Below, one piece after another: positions 10,412-21,587 of a stretch of 64,000 bases of DNA. Source of the stretch: Vandiemenella viatica (Eukaryota > Arthropoda > Insecta > Orthoptera > Morabidae); NCBI GenBank assembly GCA_031002005.1, contig JARYHS010013631.1, forward strand, positions 70,987,832 to 71,051,831, read 5' to 3'. Below the pieces are notes generated by a model that had not been told where the DNA came from, searched no databases, and saw only the letters and a list, made by a program, of their open reading frames with translations. How positions within the stretch are numbered: position 1 is the first letter of the stretch; every line of letters starts with the position of its first letter. Both the position numbers and the translations under genes were made by a program.

Positions 10412-10754
10412 TGATGATATTCTCAAGGTGTATAAAAAGCAAAGCGAATGACAAGATCATGAACAAATGGAAGGTAAAGTTCGAACCGTTAGAAGAAAAT
10501 ATAAAAATGGTTAAGAAAGTGACGTATGCCATAATTTTCCGGGATATACCCTGAAAGCTTCGGCCGCGGAGGGACAGTTTCGATTTACCGCGAAATCCAT
10601 GACAACATTCACCGGGCAGTCCCAAAGGGAAAAGAGAAACTACAGAAACACGGAGCGTCCTAGAACACCATTTGCGAACATTTTCAAACAGCGGACCCCT
10701 TAGAGATTAGACTATGATCGCCACGCACCCGTTAATAATAATATTAACAACTAC
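10412..10754. other. No recognised feature
   Basis: Mixed composition; small overlapping frames on both strands, none recognisable. Confidence 0.45.
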
Positions 10755-11523
10755 GTGTAAGCCCGTGACTTTTTTGCGTATTGTCACGGGCTAGAATAGT
10801 TCCAGTTTGTAGGGTCAAGGTTATGACAGGTTGACCTGATCAGGCCAAACACGAACTTGAGCTATGTTTCAGCCTTAGAGTGAATAAAATCTCCGAGCTG
10901 GAAGAACTCATATATATTAACAGATGTATTAAACACGGGGACAATAGCGCTATCATTTAATTGTTTCAGAGGCGTAGACTCAAACTTGCTGAAATACAAA
11001 CTTGACTTGTATTTGATCCTAAAATTTCATTCTGCAAAATTTGAATAATTTCTGTTTGCTTCGAAAGCATCGTGTTTTATTGAGGCTGGGAAAAACATTC
11101 GTAATATAATCTTTGGTCATAGTTTATGTAACAGCCGGAGAAATTATACAGATTTAAGATTATTAAATAACCGAACAACTCCGAAGGGCCTGATGTCCAC
11201 TTTAAATAACCTAATAACTCAGGTACAGCGAACGTAAACAAAGGCCACTAACGGAAGTGGTTAGTAAAATATGAATAAAGCAAATTTTTGCTTTATTCAT
11301 ATTTTACTGACCGTAGTATATAAACTTTGATCAAGCAGCAACATTAGTGAAAGTTTTAATTAAATTGAAATTTAGCCTAGGCAAAAATGACATTTGGTAT
11401 TCGTGGTTTCTTAAGTGTTACTTTCATTAGCGACATGTTACTTTAATTTCTAATATCTCTGATCGCTGTTATTTTGCATCACGTGACGCCACCGTTCTCC
11501 AGCCCATAGTTATCGAGGTGAGC
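10755..11523. repeat. Unclassified dispersed repeat, copy 1
   Basis: Collinear with 17459-18363. Start GTGTAAGCCCGTGA, then ATAGTTCCAGTTT, TGACAGGTTGACCTGAT, CGAAAGCATC, AGCGAAC, and end CTCCAGCC.ATAG.TA.CGAGGTGAG. No long frame. Contains a small perfect hairpin at 11263-11308 that copy 2 lacks. Confidence 0.7.
11263..11308. repeat. Perfect 22-bp hairpin
   Basis: Arms 11263-11284 and 11287-11308 are exact reverse complements with a two-base loop. At the matching place (near 17956) the second repeat copy has only one arm-like stretch, so the inverse arm looks newly made here. Confidence 0.92.
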
Positions 11524-12173
11524 GCGCAGTCTTCAGACAACGCATTTTATTAAAGGGGATTGCAAATTGGCTAGACTAGAACTGCCAATTGATAGTTATA
11601 CTCGCATCTCACACATTGTGACCGGAGTTCACATTTTCTCACGTCTTTATTTATACTGTCCTAGAGTATTTTACATGAACAAAGCTAACCTTTGACAAAA
11701 GTAAACGTCTGTTTAAGTACCCATAAACGTCTTAGCAGAGACCCGGATTTGTACCACGGACCTCTCGATCCCCTGAGAGGCAAATGGTTGTCGTGTATGA
11801 TAAGAACGAAGGACAGAGTGTAACTAATATATCGGTAGCAAGGAGAAGAAATTTACAGACCCAACGCCTCCTCCACCCTTCCCCCCCCCCCCCCCCTTTC
11901 TCCGTAAACTGCTTTGTCATCCGTCAGATGCTGAATAACCATCTCTCCTACACAACTTCAAAATTAATTCTCCACCTTTCTGCTCTCTATAATGTCAAAC
12001 TTAAATTTTAATATGCGCTAAATTCAATAGATTAATTTTCGTCTTTTAATAGGGTTCTCCTTTCACAGAAGACTTTTTTTTCGAGTGCATGATATGCTTT
12101 TGACACGATTTATGCTTCGTCGCACAGTTTTGTCTGCTATATGACACAAGTCTCAAGTTTATTTACTATAGCT
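11524..12173. other. No recognised feature
   Basis: AT-rich with a C run at 11880-11897. No coding evidence. Confidence 0.45.
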
Positions 12174-12235
12174 GTTCCTATTTGGATATTTTTTATTGTT
12201 TATTGTTCCTATTTGGATATTTTTTATTGTTTATT
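12174..12235. repeat. 31-bp tandem duplication
   Basis: Two units beginning GTTCCTATTTGGATATTTT at 12174 and 12205, directly at the 5' breakpoint of the RT element. They make the apparent N-terminus of the RT frame artificial. Confidence 0.93.
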
Positions 12236-13348
12236 GTCTGTCTTAGGTCCCCTCCTCTTTCTGTTATACATCAATGACCTTCCTGGAAATTTATCCGACA
12301 TAGTTAAGAGTGTTTTATTTGCAGATGACACTAACCTGACTGTGCGTAAAACACCAAACAGTACTATAGAATTTAATGTAAATGAAGTACTTAGAGTAGT
12401 AGCAAATTGGTTTAAGGCAAATTCATTAAAATTAAATTTTGAAAAAACACATTATATTAGGTTTAAAACAAAAAACTATACACAGCCAGATATATGTATA
12501 AACTATAAAAACAACACAATCTTAGAAACAGAGAGTATAAAATTTCTTGGTATTAAAATAGATCAGAAACTCTGTTGGCATGATCATATCACTACACTAC
12601 TGACAAAGTTAAGTAGTGCTACCTTTGCAATACGATCACTTTCTCTAACAGCAGATCTAGAATTAATGAAACAGGTGTACTCCTCATATTTTCATTCAGT
12701 AATGTCATATGGCATAATTTTTTGGGGAAACTCTTCACAAAGTAAAAAAGTTTTCATAGCACAGAAAAGAGCTATTAGGTTTCTGTGTAGGGTAAAACCA
12801 AGAACTTCTTGCAGACAACTGTTTAAGAAACTCAATATTCTTACAATGTATTCTCAGTATATATATTCTCTCATGAGCTTTGTCATAGAAAATTTTAACC
12901 TGTTTACACCTAATTCACAGGTACACAGTTTCAATACAAGAAACAGAAATAACTTGCATAGAACACAAACATCTCTGTCATTAGTACAAAGAGGAGTTAA
13001 TTATTCTGGGATACATCTGTTTAATAAACTACCTAATCGTATAAAACAGCTTTCAGATAATAAAGATGTATTCAAACAAAAACTTAGAGATTATCTTATT
13101 GGCAACTCCTTCTACTCCATTCAAGAATTTGAAGAAAATAATTAATTGTACTCATTATGACGTTTGCAAAACTCAGTTGCAAAAATGTATGTTTATTATT
13201 ATTTCTTGTATTTGTAATATATATATATTTACTATGATATGACTCATATTATGTGTATATGTATCAACAATGACATGTTTCACATCCCAGAGGTACTTGC
13301 TCAGCAGGGATCCATGGAACAAGATTTATAAATAAATAATAAAATAAA
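12236..13348 (+). mobile_element. 5'-truncated Jockey/CR1-type non-LTR retrotransposon
   Basis: Consists of the 3' part of an RT frame, a ~180-bp 3' untranslated region with GACATGTTTCACATCCCAGA and GGGATCCATGGAAC, and an AATAAATAATAAAATAAA-type tail at 13331-13348. 5' truncation with a simple-repeat tail is typical of target-primed reverse transcription. No target duplication was established. Confidence 0.82.
12240..13145 (+). CDS. Non-LTR reverse transcriptase, C-terminal two-thirds, open
   Basis: Homology starts at SVLGPLLFLLYINDLP (palm-domain motif), followed by LFADDTNL containing the catalytic ADD pair. Then come NWFKANSLKLNFEKTHYI, KFLGIKID, YSSYFHSVMSYGIIFWGNS, QKRAIRFL and the C-terminal IHLFNKLPNRIKQL block. 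These are RT and thumb motifs of a Jockey/CR1-like element in the right order. The frame is open for 302 codons to TAA at 13143-13145. The ATG at 12141 lies upstream of a tandem duplication and is not the native start. The endonuclease, ORF1 and N-terminal RT regions are missing, so the piece is not autonomous. The lack of stops suggests a recent insertion. Confidence 0.85.
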   Translation, partial: VLGPLLFLLYINDLPGNLSDIVKSVLFADDTNLTVRKTPNSTIEFNVNEVLRVVANWFKANSLKLNFEKTHYIRFKTKNYTQPDICINYKNNTILETESIKFLGIKIDQKLCWHDHITTLLTKLSSATFAIRSLSLTADLELMKQVYSSYFHSVMSYGIIFWGNSSQSKKVFIAQKRAIRFLCRVKPRTSCRQLFKKLNILTMYSQYIYSLMSFVIENFNLFTPNSQVHSFNTRNRNNLHRTQTSLSLVQRGVNYSGIHLFNKLPNRIKQLSDNKDVFKQKLRDYLIGNSFYSIQEFEENN

Positions 13349-14921
13349 TTTTGTACTACACTTCATGGCCAGAGTCTGCCTTTGATTTGTGACAAAAATG
13401 AAACACTTTAATATGGTTTTAAGTCGCATTGAGCCTTGTGACACAGTATTTAGCAGAGAAGCTGGGAGATGAAGCCGGCTAAGCCATGCTGTCCGTATTG
13501 ATTGCCAAGGGTGGGGGTTGGGCCAGCACTTGGCTCCATCCAGACAACGCTCCCCCCTCCCCCTCTCTCTCTCTCAACATCTTATCATATTGTATCAGCA
13601 CTTATCGATAACAGTGTAACTGCTGCTTCGTGTAGTTTAGTCTTCATATACGTGACCGCATTGCCAGGGTGGATAAACCTTTCGTTGTTTAATGCATGAT
13701 TCAGCAGCAGGACGCTTATACTTTCCGATTCGTTTTCAAATCGCGAACCAATGTGTAAACCAATAGAACGTTTGTAAAAATCTTCAGTATTCTATTAAAT
13801 ATATGCAGTGAAAGGTGACTATTTTCAAACAGAAAATATTATTTAAGTATTGTTATTCCTCTTGGCAGTCAGAATCCCACCTGAAACGCCTGTAAAACTT
13901 CTTGAAGCTGTCCCAGTCGCCGGAACTGTATTCAGATATCTTGTCGCGATTTTGTGGACGAACTGAGCAGATTCTTTTAAGTGTGGAATTTAAATCTGAA
14001 AATAATCAAATGTCAGCGGATGTCAAATAAGGAAAATAGGGAAAGTGACCAAATACCATAAGATATGGTGCACGGTCTTTACAGTTTGAACAGATTATTC
14101 TACGATGGCGCCAAAGTTTGTCATTACTGTATTTGAAACGCCTACAAAAAGGACTTTCGTATTATCTAGCCTTTAGTCTTAAGACTGGGTTAAAAGCACA
14201 CAGAGTTGAATAAACAGGCGTCTGAACTGGAGGTACATCCTGTGTGTGTGTGTGTCAGTCATAACCAAACCTCCATTTATTTCTTAGCAAACATAATATT
14301 TTCCAACTGATCCTTTAGTCCAGTACTGAAGGGTTGTGTCGTATATGGGAAGAAGGAATTAGCGGAAAATCACACTGATGAAGTTGCTGTAATTTTTTTT
14401 CCCGCGTATCGAAATAAGTGACATATTCCTCCAGTTTAGGGTAATGATTTCCTGTCTTAAGTTTTTATTGGATCACTTTTTCATCGACATGCATTATATT
14501 GAGGAAAAAACGACAGCTATAGTCCCGGCGAAACTAGACCGTTTTTATATAGTCAAAAAATTTGAATAAACTGCTGTAGACTCGTCAGTCCCTCGTAAAT
14601 GCACAATGCCCCCTTTACACACCCTACTGTATTGCACCCCTCTGCCTTGTTAACGTCCACCCCACCGGTACATCATCAGCACCCTCCCTCATGACATCAC
14701 GGTACAATAAAGTTTGGTGGTGCAATCAGAAAATAATTTTTTTTCTATGAGCTTCTTATTATAACTTTTCTATTCTAGCAGAGACATAAAATTAGTGATT
14801 CATTTCATCATGAAGACGTAAGGAGCGTATTCCTATTTGTTCTCTTTTTTGCACAAGTCTTTTTTTCAAAAGTCATACATAAACTTTCCATCCTCTTTCT
14901 CGCCTTTCTACTTATTCAGGT
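13349..14921. other. No recognised gene
   Basis: Includes a C/T-rich patch at 13551-13576, a short GT run at about 14240-14256, and otherwise AT-rich DNA. The stretch at about 14040-14180 may be a decayed element but I cannot identify it. Confidence 0.4.
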
Positions 14922-15108
14922 TATTAGAGGCGTGAAAGAACTGAGGGCAAACGGGAAGGAATTCGGTCATGGCCTTTTGAAGGAACCATCCCTGTATTCA
15001 CCTGCAGTGATCTATGGAAACCATGGAAAATCGAAATCTGTATGTCCGGGCGGGGATTCGATTCTGCGTCCTCTCAAATGCGAGGCCAGTTCAATCAAGA
15101 TTCTCAGC
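14922..15108 (-). mobile_element. tRNA-derived SINE (family A)
   Basis: Minus-strand copy. Body AAGGAATTCGGTCATGGCC and GAAACCATGGAAAATCG, then box B complement CGGGGATTCGA and GAATGCGAGGCC-like CAAATGCGAGGCCAG. The head is partly eroded. Confidence 0.75.
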
Positions 15109-15169
15109 TACATTTTTCTCGTATTCTAACCACTTTCTTGTTTCAAAATTCTTTAGCTGTGTCCTCTGA

Positions 15170-15425
15170 TAAATTAACTTATTCCGAATATCTTCATATA
15201 CATCCAATCTTTGTATCTTCTTTCTCCAAGACTCTTACACAAACTCCTTTACTATCCCATTATTTCCAGAGCATTTTCATTTCGTATTTAATCAGCCTGC
15301 TTAATTTTCAACGTCCTTCTATAACATCACATCTTGGATGTTTCAGTTTTTCAAGTTCCTGGTGTTTCCAAATTCCAAGCTTCACGTCCATAGCCTGCTC
15401 TACTCCGTAATCCCAATTTTACCAA
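15170..15425 (-). pseudogene. Decayed LINE RT fragment
   Basis: Minus-strand frames give pieces resembling the 'EAW..GK.E...EAFEMWCYRRML.I.W' and 'NE.VL' blocks (for example AMDVKLGIWKHQELEKLKHP). Heavily mutated; assigned by comparison with 6420-6870. Confidence 0.45.
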
Positions 15426-15849
15426 GTTCTTTCAGAGTCCTTGGTCAATACTTGGTAGCCTCCTGAAAACTTACATTTATGAAGAAAGCTCTTTTTGCTT
15501 GCTGATGTTACTCTGCATTTGTGAAACCTCGGAAATTGCTTCCGCAAGTTTACTTCCCAAATAAAACAATTATTTGCTTATTCTATTACATGTGATTCTA
15601 TTTTATATTTAGTTATTACTTCTGCAAGACCTAACGACTCTTGACTTGCATTGCTTTATATTGGGTGATAATAAAAGAATACAAGGTTATCTTCCGCAAC
15701 GACACTAGATAAATCACTGTGTGGTGGACTTTCTGAAGATTCATTGCTTTGACAAGAGATGTCGCTAGGAACGTCCTTTGATCGTAGTGCGATGAAGTTG
15801 AAATGACTACGACAGTTCGTTGCATTTTGCGTTGAGATGGCAAGCACAC
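15426..15849. other. No recognised feature
   Basis: A short minus-strand frame at 15631-15849 has no motif I can name. Confidence 0.4.
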
Positions 15850-16235
15850 AAGTTATGGCGTTCAGTTCAGCTGAATTTGGTAAATGTTAATCTGTTAAAG
15901 CAGTTCAACGTCGTTTCGTTGCAAATACGGAATTCTTCTTCTAGTTAGGTGGCGTGTCGTGTAGCAAACAAGGTCCTCCGTAAGGTAAAACTTCTGGTCG
16001 CCCCCATGTGTCTGAAGAGAATGAACAAAGGATTCAACTCGCAGATCACGCAATCGTCACTGTGGAAGGTGTTATAAGGCAACTGCTTTTTAAACCATAC
16101 AAGCTACAGCTGTTACATACTCTTACCGAAAATGATAAAGAACAAAGAATTGATTTTTGAAAGTTTTTTCTTAATAAGTTCGAGGAAGAAAATTCATTCA
16201 TGTTTAAGTACTTTCTTTATCGAAGAAACGACTTC
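15850..16235 (+). pseudogene. Mariner-related transposase fossil
   Basis: Plus-strand frames give AVQRRFVA (near 15899), then SGRPHVSEENEQRIQLADHA, then LLFKPYKLQLLHTLTENDKE, RIDF and FEEENSF. This follows the 'VQR.FR..YG..PP', 'SGRP.VSEE', 'KPYKLQLLQALTE.D' order of the transposase family at 52646-53478. Shifts and deletions remove the HTH core and all catalytic residues. Confidence 0.6.
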
Positions 16236-16244
16236 TTTTTAAGA

Positions 16245-16440
16245 CTACACGCCTAGAGGCAGAAAAGGACTGGGGGGAGGGGGGGCAAGGAACAGCATGA
16301 AATTCGGCCATGATCTTTGAAAAGGAAACCATTGAAAACGGAAAGCAGGATGACCGGACGGGGATTCGAACCCGCGTTCTCGGGAATGCGAGGCCAGGGC
16401 GTTACTGTTCACCCTCCAGACTCGGTGTTTCATGCCAACG
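16245..16440 (-). mobile_element. tRNA-derived SINE (family A)
   Basis: Minus-strand copy with box B complement GGGGATTCGAACCCG, GGGAATGCGAGGCCAG and a gapped body (AAATTCGGCCATG). A run of G marks the downstream part. Confidence 0.8.
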
Positions 16441-16964
16441 GTTAAGTCAACCGGCACAATGTACAAATTTGGAACAAGGAGTACATGAGGGCGATGCGAA
16501 TGTGTTTTGTGATGTATCGAAAGACATTTAAAAAAAGATCGAACTGTTAATAGAAATTCTGATTTCTCTATTTTAATGATTTGGTTGTTCCCTCGGATAG
16601 CATAAACTAGGTACATCATTTTGCAATAACATGGAGGACCGTCCCATTGGCACTTATCTCTAATGGCAGATACTTTAACGAAAATTTATCACAACGATGG
16701 ATTTGGTCACGTAGCAGATCGAGTTCAGGCTCTTCACCAATGGGCCCCCAAGAAGCAGATCTAACCCTGCGCGACTTTTATTTACGCTGGTACATAAAAG
16801 AACTGTATTTCGACGCTATAAGCAAAATGTATTTTCAACACCGCCGTCTGACAATTGCGAACTGAAAACGAGAATAGCTGCAGTGAGTGTGGGATGAGTT
16901 TGAATACAGATTAAATGTTTAATATGACAGATATGAGATTTCCGAACGACATTCATCATCATCA
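16441..16964. other. No recognised feature
   Basis: Nothing identifiable beyond the SINE and LINE edges. Confidence 0.4.
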
Positions 16965-17365
16965 TCCTCAACAGTTTCCAGCCCCTGGCTGGGTCTGTAT
17001 CACGCACAAGCCTCTCCATTTCCTTCTTTCTTCCCACCACCTCTCTGTCACCACTTTGTTCCTGTCCTCTCCTCTCTTCCGTACACACTCCTCCACTCCT
17101 TTCAGCCATCCATCTTTTGGTCTTCCTCTGGGGCTTTTACGATGCGTCTTAATTTCGTGGATTTTTCTTGGGACTCTCTGAACCTCCATTCTCTTTACAT
17201 GTCCATACCATCTCAGACTGGTCCTCTCTATCCTTTCCTGTAGAGGTTCCTCTTTTATGGTGCATCTAATCACTTCATTCCTTATTCTGTCCATTTTAGT
17301 AACTCCCATTCTACCTCTTAAAAACTTCATTTTGCTTGCTTGTACTCTGCTGATGTCCCGCTGAG
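16965..17365 (-). pseudogene. LINE reverse transcriptase, C-terminal end
   Basis: The minus-strand frame (stop at 16968) reads KMKFLRGRMGVTKMDRIRNE, IKEEPLQERIERTSLRWYGH and VKRMEVQRVPRKIHE, then PRGRPKDGWLKGVEECVRKR and VTERWWEERRKWRGL. This is the well-known C-terminal tail of an insect endonuclease-reverse transcriptase LINE. The last residues shift frame (CVIQTQPG for the usual HDTDP-like end). A short GATGAT tail lies at 16954-16966. Only the far 3' end is present, so it is 5'-truncated and inactive. Confidence 0.85.
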
Positions 17366-17458
17366 TACAAGCTTGCTTGCAAAACAAAAACAAGCCGAAC
17401 GACATTAATCAGCATTATTTAAGACTTTGGAATATTATGTTTGAACTAGTGTAAGCCC

Positions 17459-18363
17459 GTGATCGTTTTTTGCACGGGTCTATAATAGTTCCAGTTTTTA
17501 GGATGAAAGATTGTGACAGGTTGACCTGATTTGACCAAATATAAACTTGACCTGTGTTTCAGTGTGAATCAAATCTCTGGCTTGAACTCGGAAGCATTAA
17601 TAGAGGTAGATATTCAACACGAGAAGAGACAATAGCGCAATCATATAACTGTTTAAATAAAACTTTACTTGTATTTGAACCTTAAAAATTTACCGTTTGC
17701 TTCGAAAGCATCAGTTGTTTTTTGTTTTTATTATTATTATCATTATTATTGAGACTTGGAAAACACTAGTAATCATTGAACAGAGTATCTGTAACGGCCA
17801 GAGAACTTTAATACACATTCTATATTATTCAACAGTTGAGCAACTCCAAAGGAATTAATTCCCAGACTAGTTGATTTCTTAACATATTTGGTCTGTTGTC
17901 CACTTATATCTCACGTACAGCGAACATGATGAAAGACCATTAACGAAAGTTATCAGTAAAATACCTAAAAAGCAAATAAACCGTAATGCATAAACTTTGG
18001 TCATGCAACGAAATTAGTGAAAGTTTTAAATTGAAATTTATCCTAAGCCGGAATGACAATTGGCATTTGTGGTTACAGTAGAGACCATGAGTAATTTAAT
18101 TTGATAAAGTTTTTTAAAGTTTTTTTCGTTAGCAACATTGTACTGAAAAGCAGACTCACGTTTATCAATATTTTTTAACTATAAAACGCTACGAAAATGA
18201 AACTTAATGAATGTATTATGGCAATTAATTTCGTAGCAGTTCATTATCTATTTAATTGTGGACATAACCACGAATTTCTTCTAATGATATCTCTGGTCGC
18301 TGTTTTTGCGAGCGAAGGCTGACACGTGACACCTTTCTCCAGCCAATAGCTACCGAGGTGAGT
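17459..18363. repeat. Unclassified dispersed repeat, copy 2
   Basis: Same block order as 10755-11523, with a longer middle. Starts GTGTAAGCCCGTGA, ends GCCAATAGCTACCGAGGTGAG. The pair share ends but I see no clear terminal inverted repeat or target duplication. Confidence 0.7.
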
Positions 18364-19058
18364 GAATGAGCGAGCTTACGAAATTGTATAGTAGATATGC
18401 TGGCAAACCAAGGCAGTAGCTTTTTTTTCGGTTATGTTAGTAAAATAATTCAAAGTTTAGGCGTTTTTTTGTAAACATCCTATATTAATTAATAAATTAA
18501 CCAATAATCTGTTCACGCCATTCGTCAATTTCTTAATAACTTCACTTAAATGTGATGTTTAAAGTGAATATCTGCAGTTATTTCGTGGAAGCTGTATTTC
18601 TTGTTTGTCGTATAACGGCTTTTAAACGTCGATACTGTGATAGGAGTATCGAATAAACATTAACAAAACAAAGGACATGAAGTACAGGAAGATGTTAAGA
18701 AACCAGAACAAGTTTGGCATCAAAAGGAGTTAAGCACTAAAAAAAACTTCCTCCATCAAGGGGGAGGGGAAAATAATAATCTCCGAGTTTCATACACTCA
18801 CGTAGAATGCAGATTTTTTTAAGAAACTGTATGCATCGAACATAGGTCTTCATGCACGTTTGGGCATTTGGAACACAAGAGACAGACCGACACAGAGAGA
18901 AGACACAGTATTGTTTCAAAAAGGTTGGTGTGTCTGGTGGTGTTTAAAATCAAGATACGGACCTTTGTAAGCTAGTTCTAATGATGGGTAAAGAAACGAG
19001 TTGACAGAATACATTTAGAAAAAGCTCCACAATTCAGGACTGTGGACTGTTTAATCTT

Positions 19059-19062
<4 letters not shown>
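18364..19062. other. No recognised feature
   Basis: AT-rich, nothing identifiable. Confidence 0.45.

Positions 19063-19119
<57 letters not shown>
19063..19119. repeat. (TC)n microsatellite
   Basis: About 28 uninterrupted TC dinucleotides. On the other strand it is (GA)n, the kind of tract bound by GAGA factor in insect promoters. Confidence 0.97.
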
Positions 19120-19123
<4 letters not shown>

Positions 19124-19508
19124 AGTGCGCGCGCGCGAGCGAGCCATTTTCCCCGATGCCGCTGACGGGATCCAACTTCTGCCGTTCGTATTGCCGCCCA
19201 GCAAACTCATCCGAATGGAATTAATTAAAACGAAGAGCTGATGGGACCGGAGGCAGAGCAATGCTGCGATTACGGATACCACCCCGGCGCCGCCGCGGGC
19301 AATCACCAAATCGGAAATTGAAAACGCGCCGTACCGTGAGTTGCCTGCAGCGCTCCAAGCGGCTCAACTCGTGAGGTCAACGCCACCGCAGCCCCATCGA
19401 ACCGTGAACCCCCGCAGTTCGGCTGCAGTCGACGGCGTACTGGATATGGCTTTGTTGGAAACGGGATAACTATCCGGAATCGAACAACACGCTTTTTTTT
19501 ATCGGTCC
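19120..19508. promoter_or_regulatory. CpG-rich block, possible promoter or conserved element
   Basis: Directly after the TC tract come a CG run (GCGCGCGCGCGAGCGAGCC) and about 350 bases rich in CpG (CCCCGGCGCCGCCGCGGGC; AACGCGCCGTACCGTG), in sharp contrast to the AT-rich surroundings. No open frame looks like coding sequence and no TATA box is evident. A GAGA-type tract plus CpG richness suggests a promoter, but a GC-rich repeat would look the same. Confidence 0.3.
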
Positions 19509-19516
19509 CTTTAGAT

Positions 19517-20165
19517 CGGGGGTCCCCAAATTTTTTACCCCGTCGACCCCTTGATACGATATTTGCCTTCTTACCGACCCCCCACAAGTATTTAATAAAA
19601 ACATTAAATCATTTTTGGCATTTCTGATGCCAAGCAATAAGGAGACGTGCATAACAACTCAACGAAATAATTTATAAAATTCATCCAATAAAATTAACAG
19701 AAAAACGAGATACCGTACTTTCCACTATTATTATAACTTCAAAAAATAGGAACAAAGTTATGGGTAGATGGAATAAATTTCAAATAAAGACCTGCCAAAA
19801 AGAGCAGATGGTTGTTGCATTGTTTTAACTTGTCACTTAGCTATGGATCCACCTTCCTAAGGCACTCTTCAACTCTCAATACTGTGACTATCACCTCTTG
19901 ACAACCACCTTACCTCAGTGAGCAAAAGTAATTTCTTGAAAGTTTCATCATTTACTTCACATGACTTCGCAAACAGACGAGAGGATGAGCTTTAATTTTA
20001 CTTATTGACCCGATTGATAGTAGAACATTCCTATTTTTTCCTGTACAGTTTAATTGATCCTCTTTAGTATTAATTGACCCCCTTTCGACTCTCCTGTATT
20101 AATCGACCCCGGGAGATCTCTTATCGATCCCAAGGGGTCTGTATCGATCACTTTGGGGATCCCTG
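19517..20165. mobile_element. hAT-type non-autonomous element (649 bp)
   Basis: Ends CGGGGGTCCCCAAA at the left and the complement of CAGGGATCCCCAAAG at the right. An exact 8-bp duplication, CTTTAGAT, lies at 19509-19516 and 20166-20173. Subterminal GACCCC repeats occur near both ends. No transposase is encoded. Confidence 0.88.
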
Positions 20166-20173
20166 CTTTAGAT

Positions 20174-21434
20174 GTAACCTCTTCGTAACCTGAGAATATT
20201 ACGAAACCATGTCCTAATTTATAGTCGAATGACCACTGAAGTAGGGCTTTTTTTTGCCTTTCATAGATAACGTAGGGGAGTACTGAGACAGTGAAATCAC
20301 CTGAGTAGGTAGAATGGTTTGTTTGGACGGGAGCAACGCGCCGGCAATCACTAACGGTAACGTCCCGTATGATAAACACTTTGAAAGTTCCCCCATCGCG
20401 ACGGCTGGAGAAAGCTTCGAATGAGAGATTTTTTTTCCTCGTGAATAAACCTCTGCTCCATAAATCCTTCAGGAACAGATATATTGAGCTCCCATAGACC
20501 ACGGGAGCGAGCAGTTGGGCAGTGGACGGACGTTTTATACCTTTAGGCGGAGTTCGGACTAGCGGGAGTTGGATTTGGAGAAATTTAGTCAGTCAGAAGT
20601 CAGCTGTAGTAGGTAGCTGTACGAGATTCGGTTAGACGGAGAGAAAGACTGATGTTTGGCTGTGGCAAACAGAAACAGCTTTTGAAGTAAAAACTCGTTA
20701 ATTAAGTAGTTTTAAAGCATGATCAGGTACTCGACGAGAGCCCAATGTAAGGGTTAAAGGGCTGCTGTAAAAGCCAGTTTATAAATTCCACTCGAGTGGA
20801 ATCATCAATTTTTCTCTAATTTATCTTCATTAGCCAGAGCTCATTTTGACTAACCTGAAAATCTGCATTAAAGTCATCGGCAATAAAGGTCGTTAAAGAA
20901 GTACAATAATAGAAATTATCGAACAAACTATGAACGAGTAAAAACTGTTGCCTCCTTGTTCGCCGTAAATAAAATGCTTAAAGTTATATTTATCACTCAA
21001 TAAATTACGCGATGGGTTTATTTTAACCTCAGATCTGGCGTCTAGTCACCCAAAACCTGCCGTTACATAAGCATGGACAGGCTTTGAAATCAAATTACTC
21101 AGCGACTACTAGCGATAGCCCCAAAGGTTAAGGTGTGGTTAGGTAACAAATATGACAACATATCCGCCACCGTAAACGCTAAACGAAGTCAGTTATATCT
21201 CTGGACGCCAAGAGGTTAATTCAGATCGTAACTGTGAGCAAATACGTTATTTGATATTCGCAAGTAGATGTTAATAGATATTTCAGCCCAAAGCGGAATC
21301 AAATGAAATATCAAAAATGTAACATAACCTGTTCGATATTGATCAAGAAAAACTCGTATTTCAACATACTTATAATAATATTCGTCCTCGATTATCTACT
21401 CCAAATGCTCCGATCACTGTCTCAAAAACTTCTT
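20174..21434. other. No recognised feature
   Basis: A minus-strand frame runs 20502-20050 across the hAT element's edge, which argues against it being a gene. Nothing else identifiable. Confidence 0.45.
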
Positions 21435-21587
21435 CACTGAGCGTAGTGGGTGAGGGGAAAGACGCTGGTTCGAATCCCGTCCGGCCATCCAGATTTCGGT
21501 TCTCACTCCAGGCTGAATTCCTTCCCGTTCCTTGTCCACAGTGCTATCCTGCCTCTAATGACCATGATGTCGACATGTCGCAAAGCT
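21435..21587 (+). mobile_element. tRNA-derived SINE (family A)
   Basis: Box B-like GGTTCGAATCCCG and body CCGGCCATCCAGATTTCGG, then a deleted middle and TCGACATGTCGCAAAGC at the 3' end. Confidence 0.75.

Noticed and set aside
12141..12239. N-terminal 33 codons of the RT frame as native protein
   Set aside because: They are encoded by a 31-bp tandem duplication and flanking DNA. RT homology begins only at SVLGP.
16310..16531. Frames with GIRTRVLGNARPG-type peptides, and similar ones at 22254, 49547, 57441 and 61970
   Set aside because: They are translations of the tRNA-derived SINE, not proteins.
18978..19309. Frames with long Arg-Glu or Leu-Ser runs
   Set aside because: They are translations of the TC/GA microsatellite.
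20050..20502. 150-codon minus-strand open frame
   Set aside because: It crosses the right boundary of a hAT-type element defined by an exact 8-bp duplication, and has no recognisable motif.
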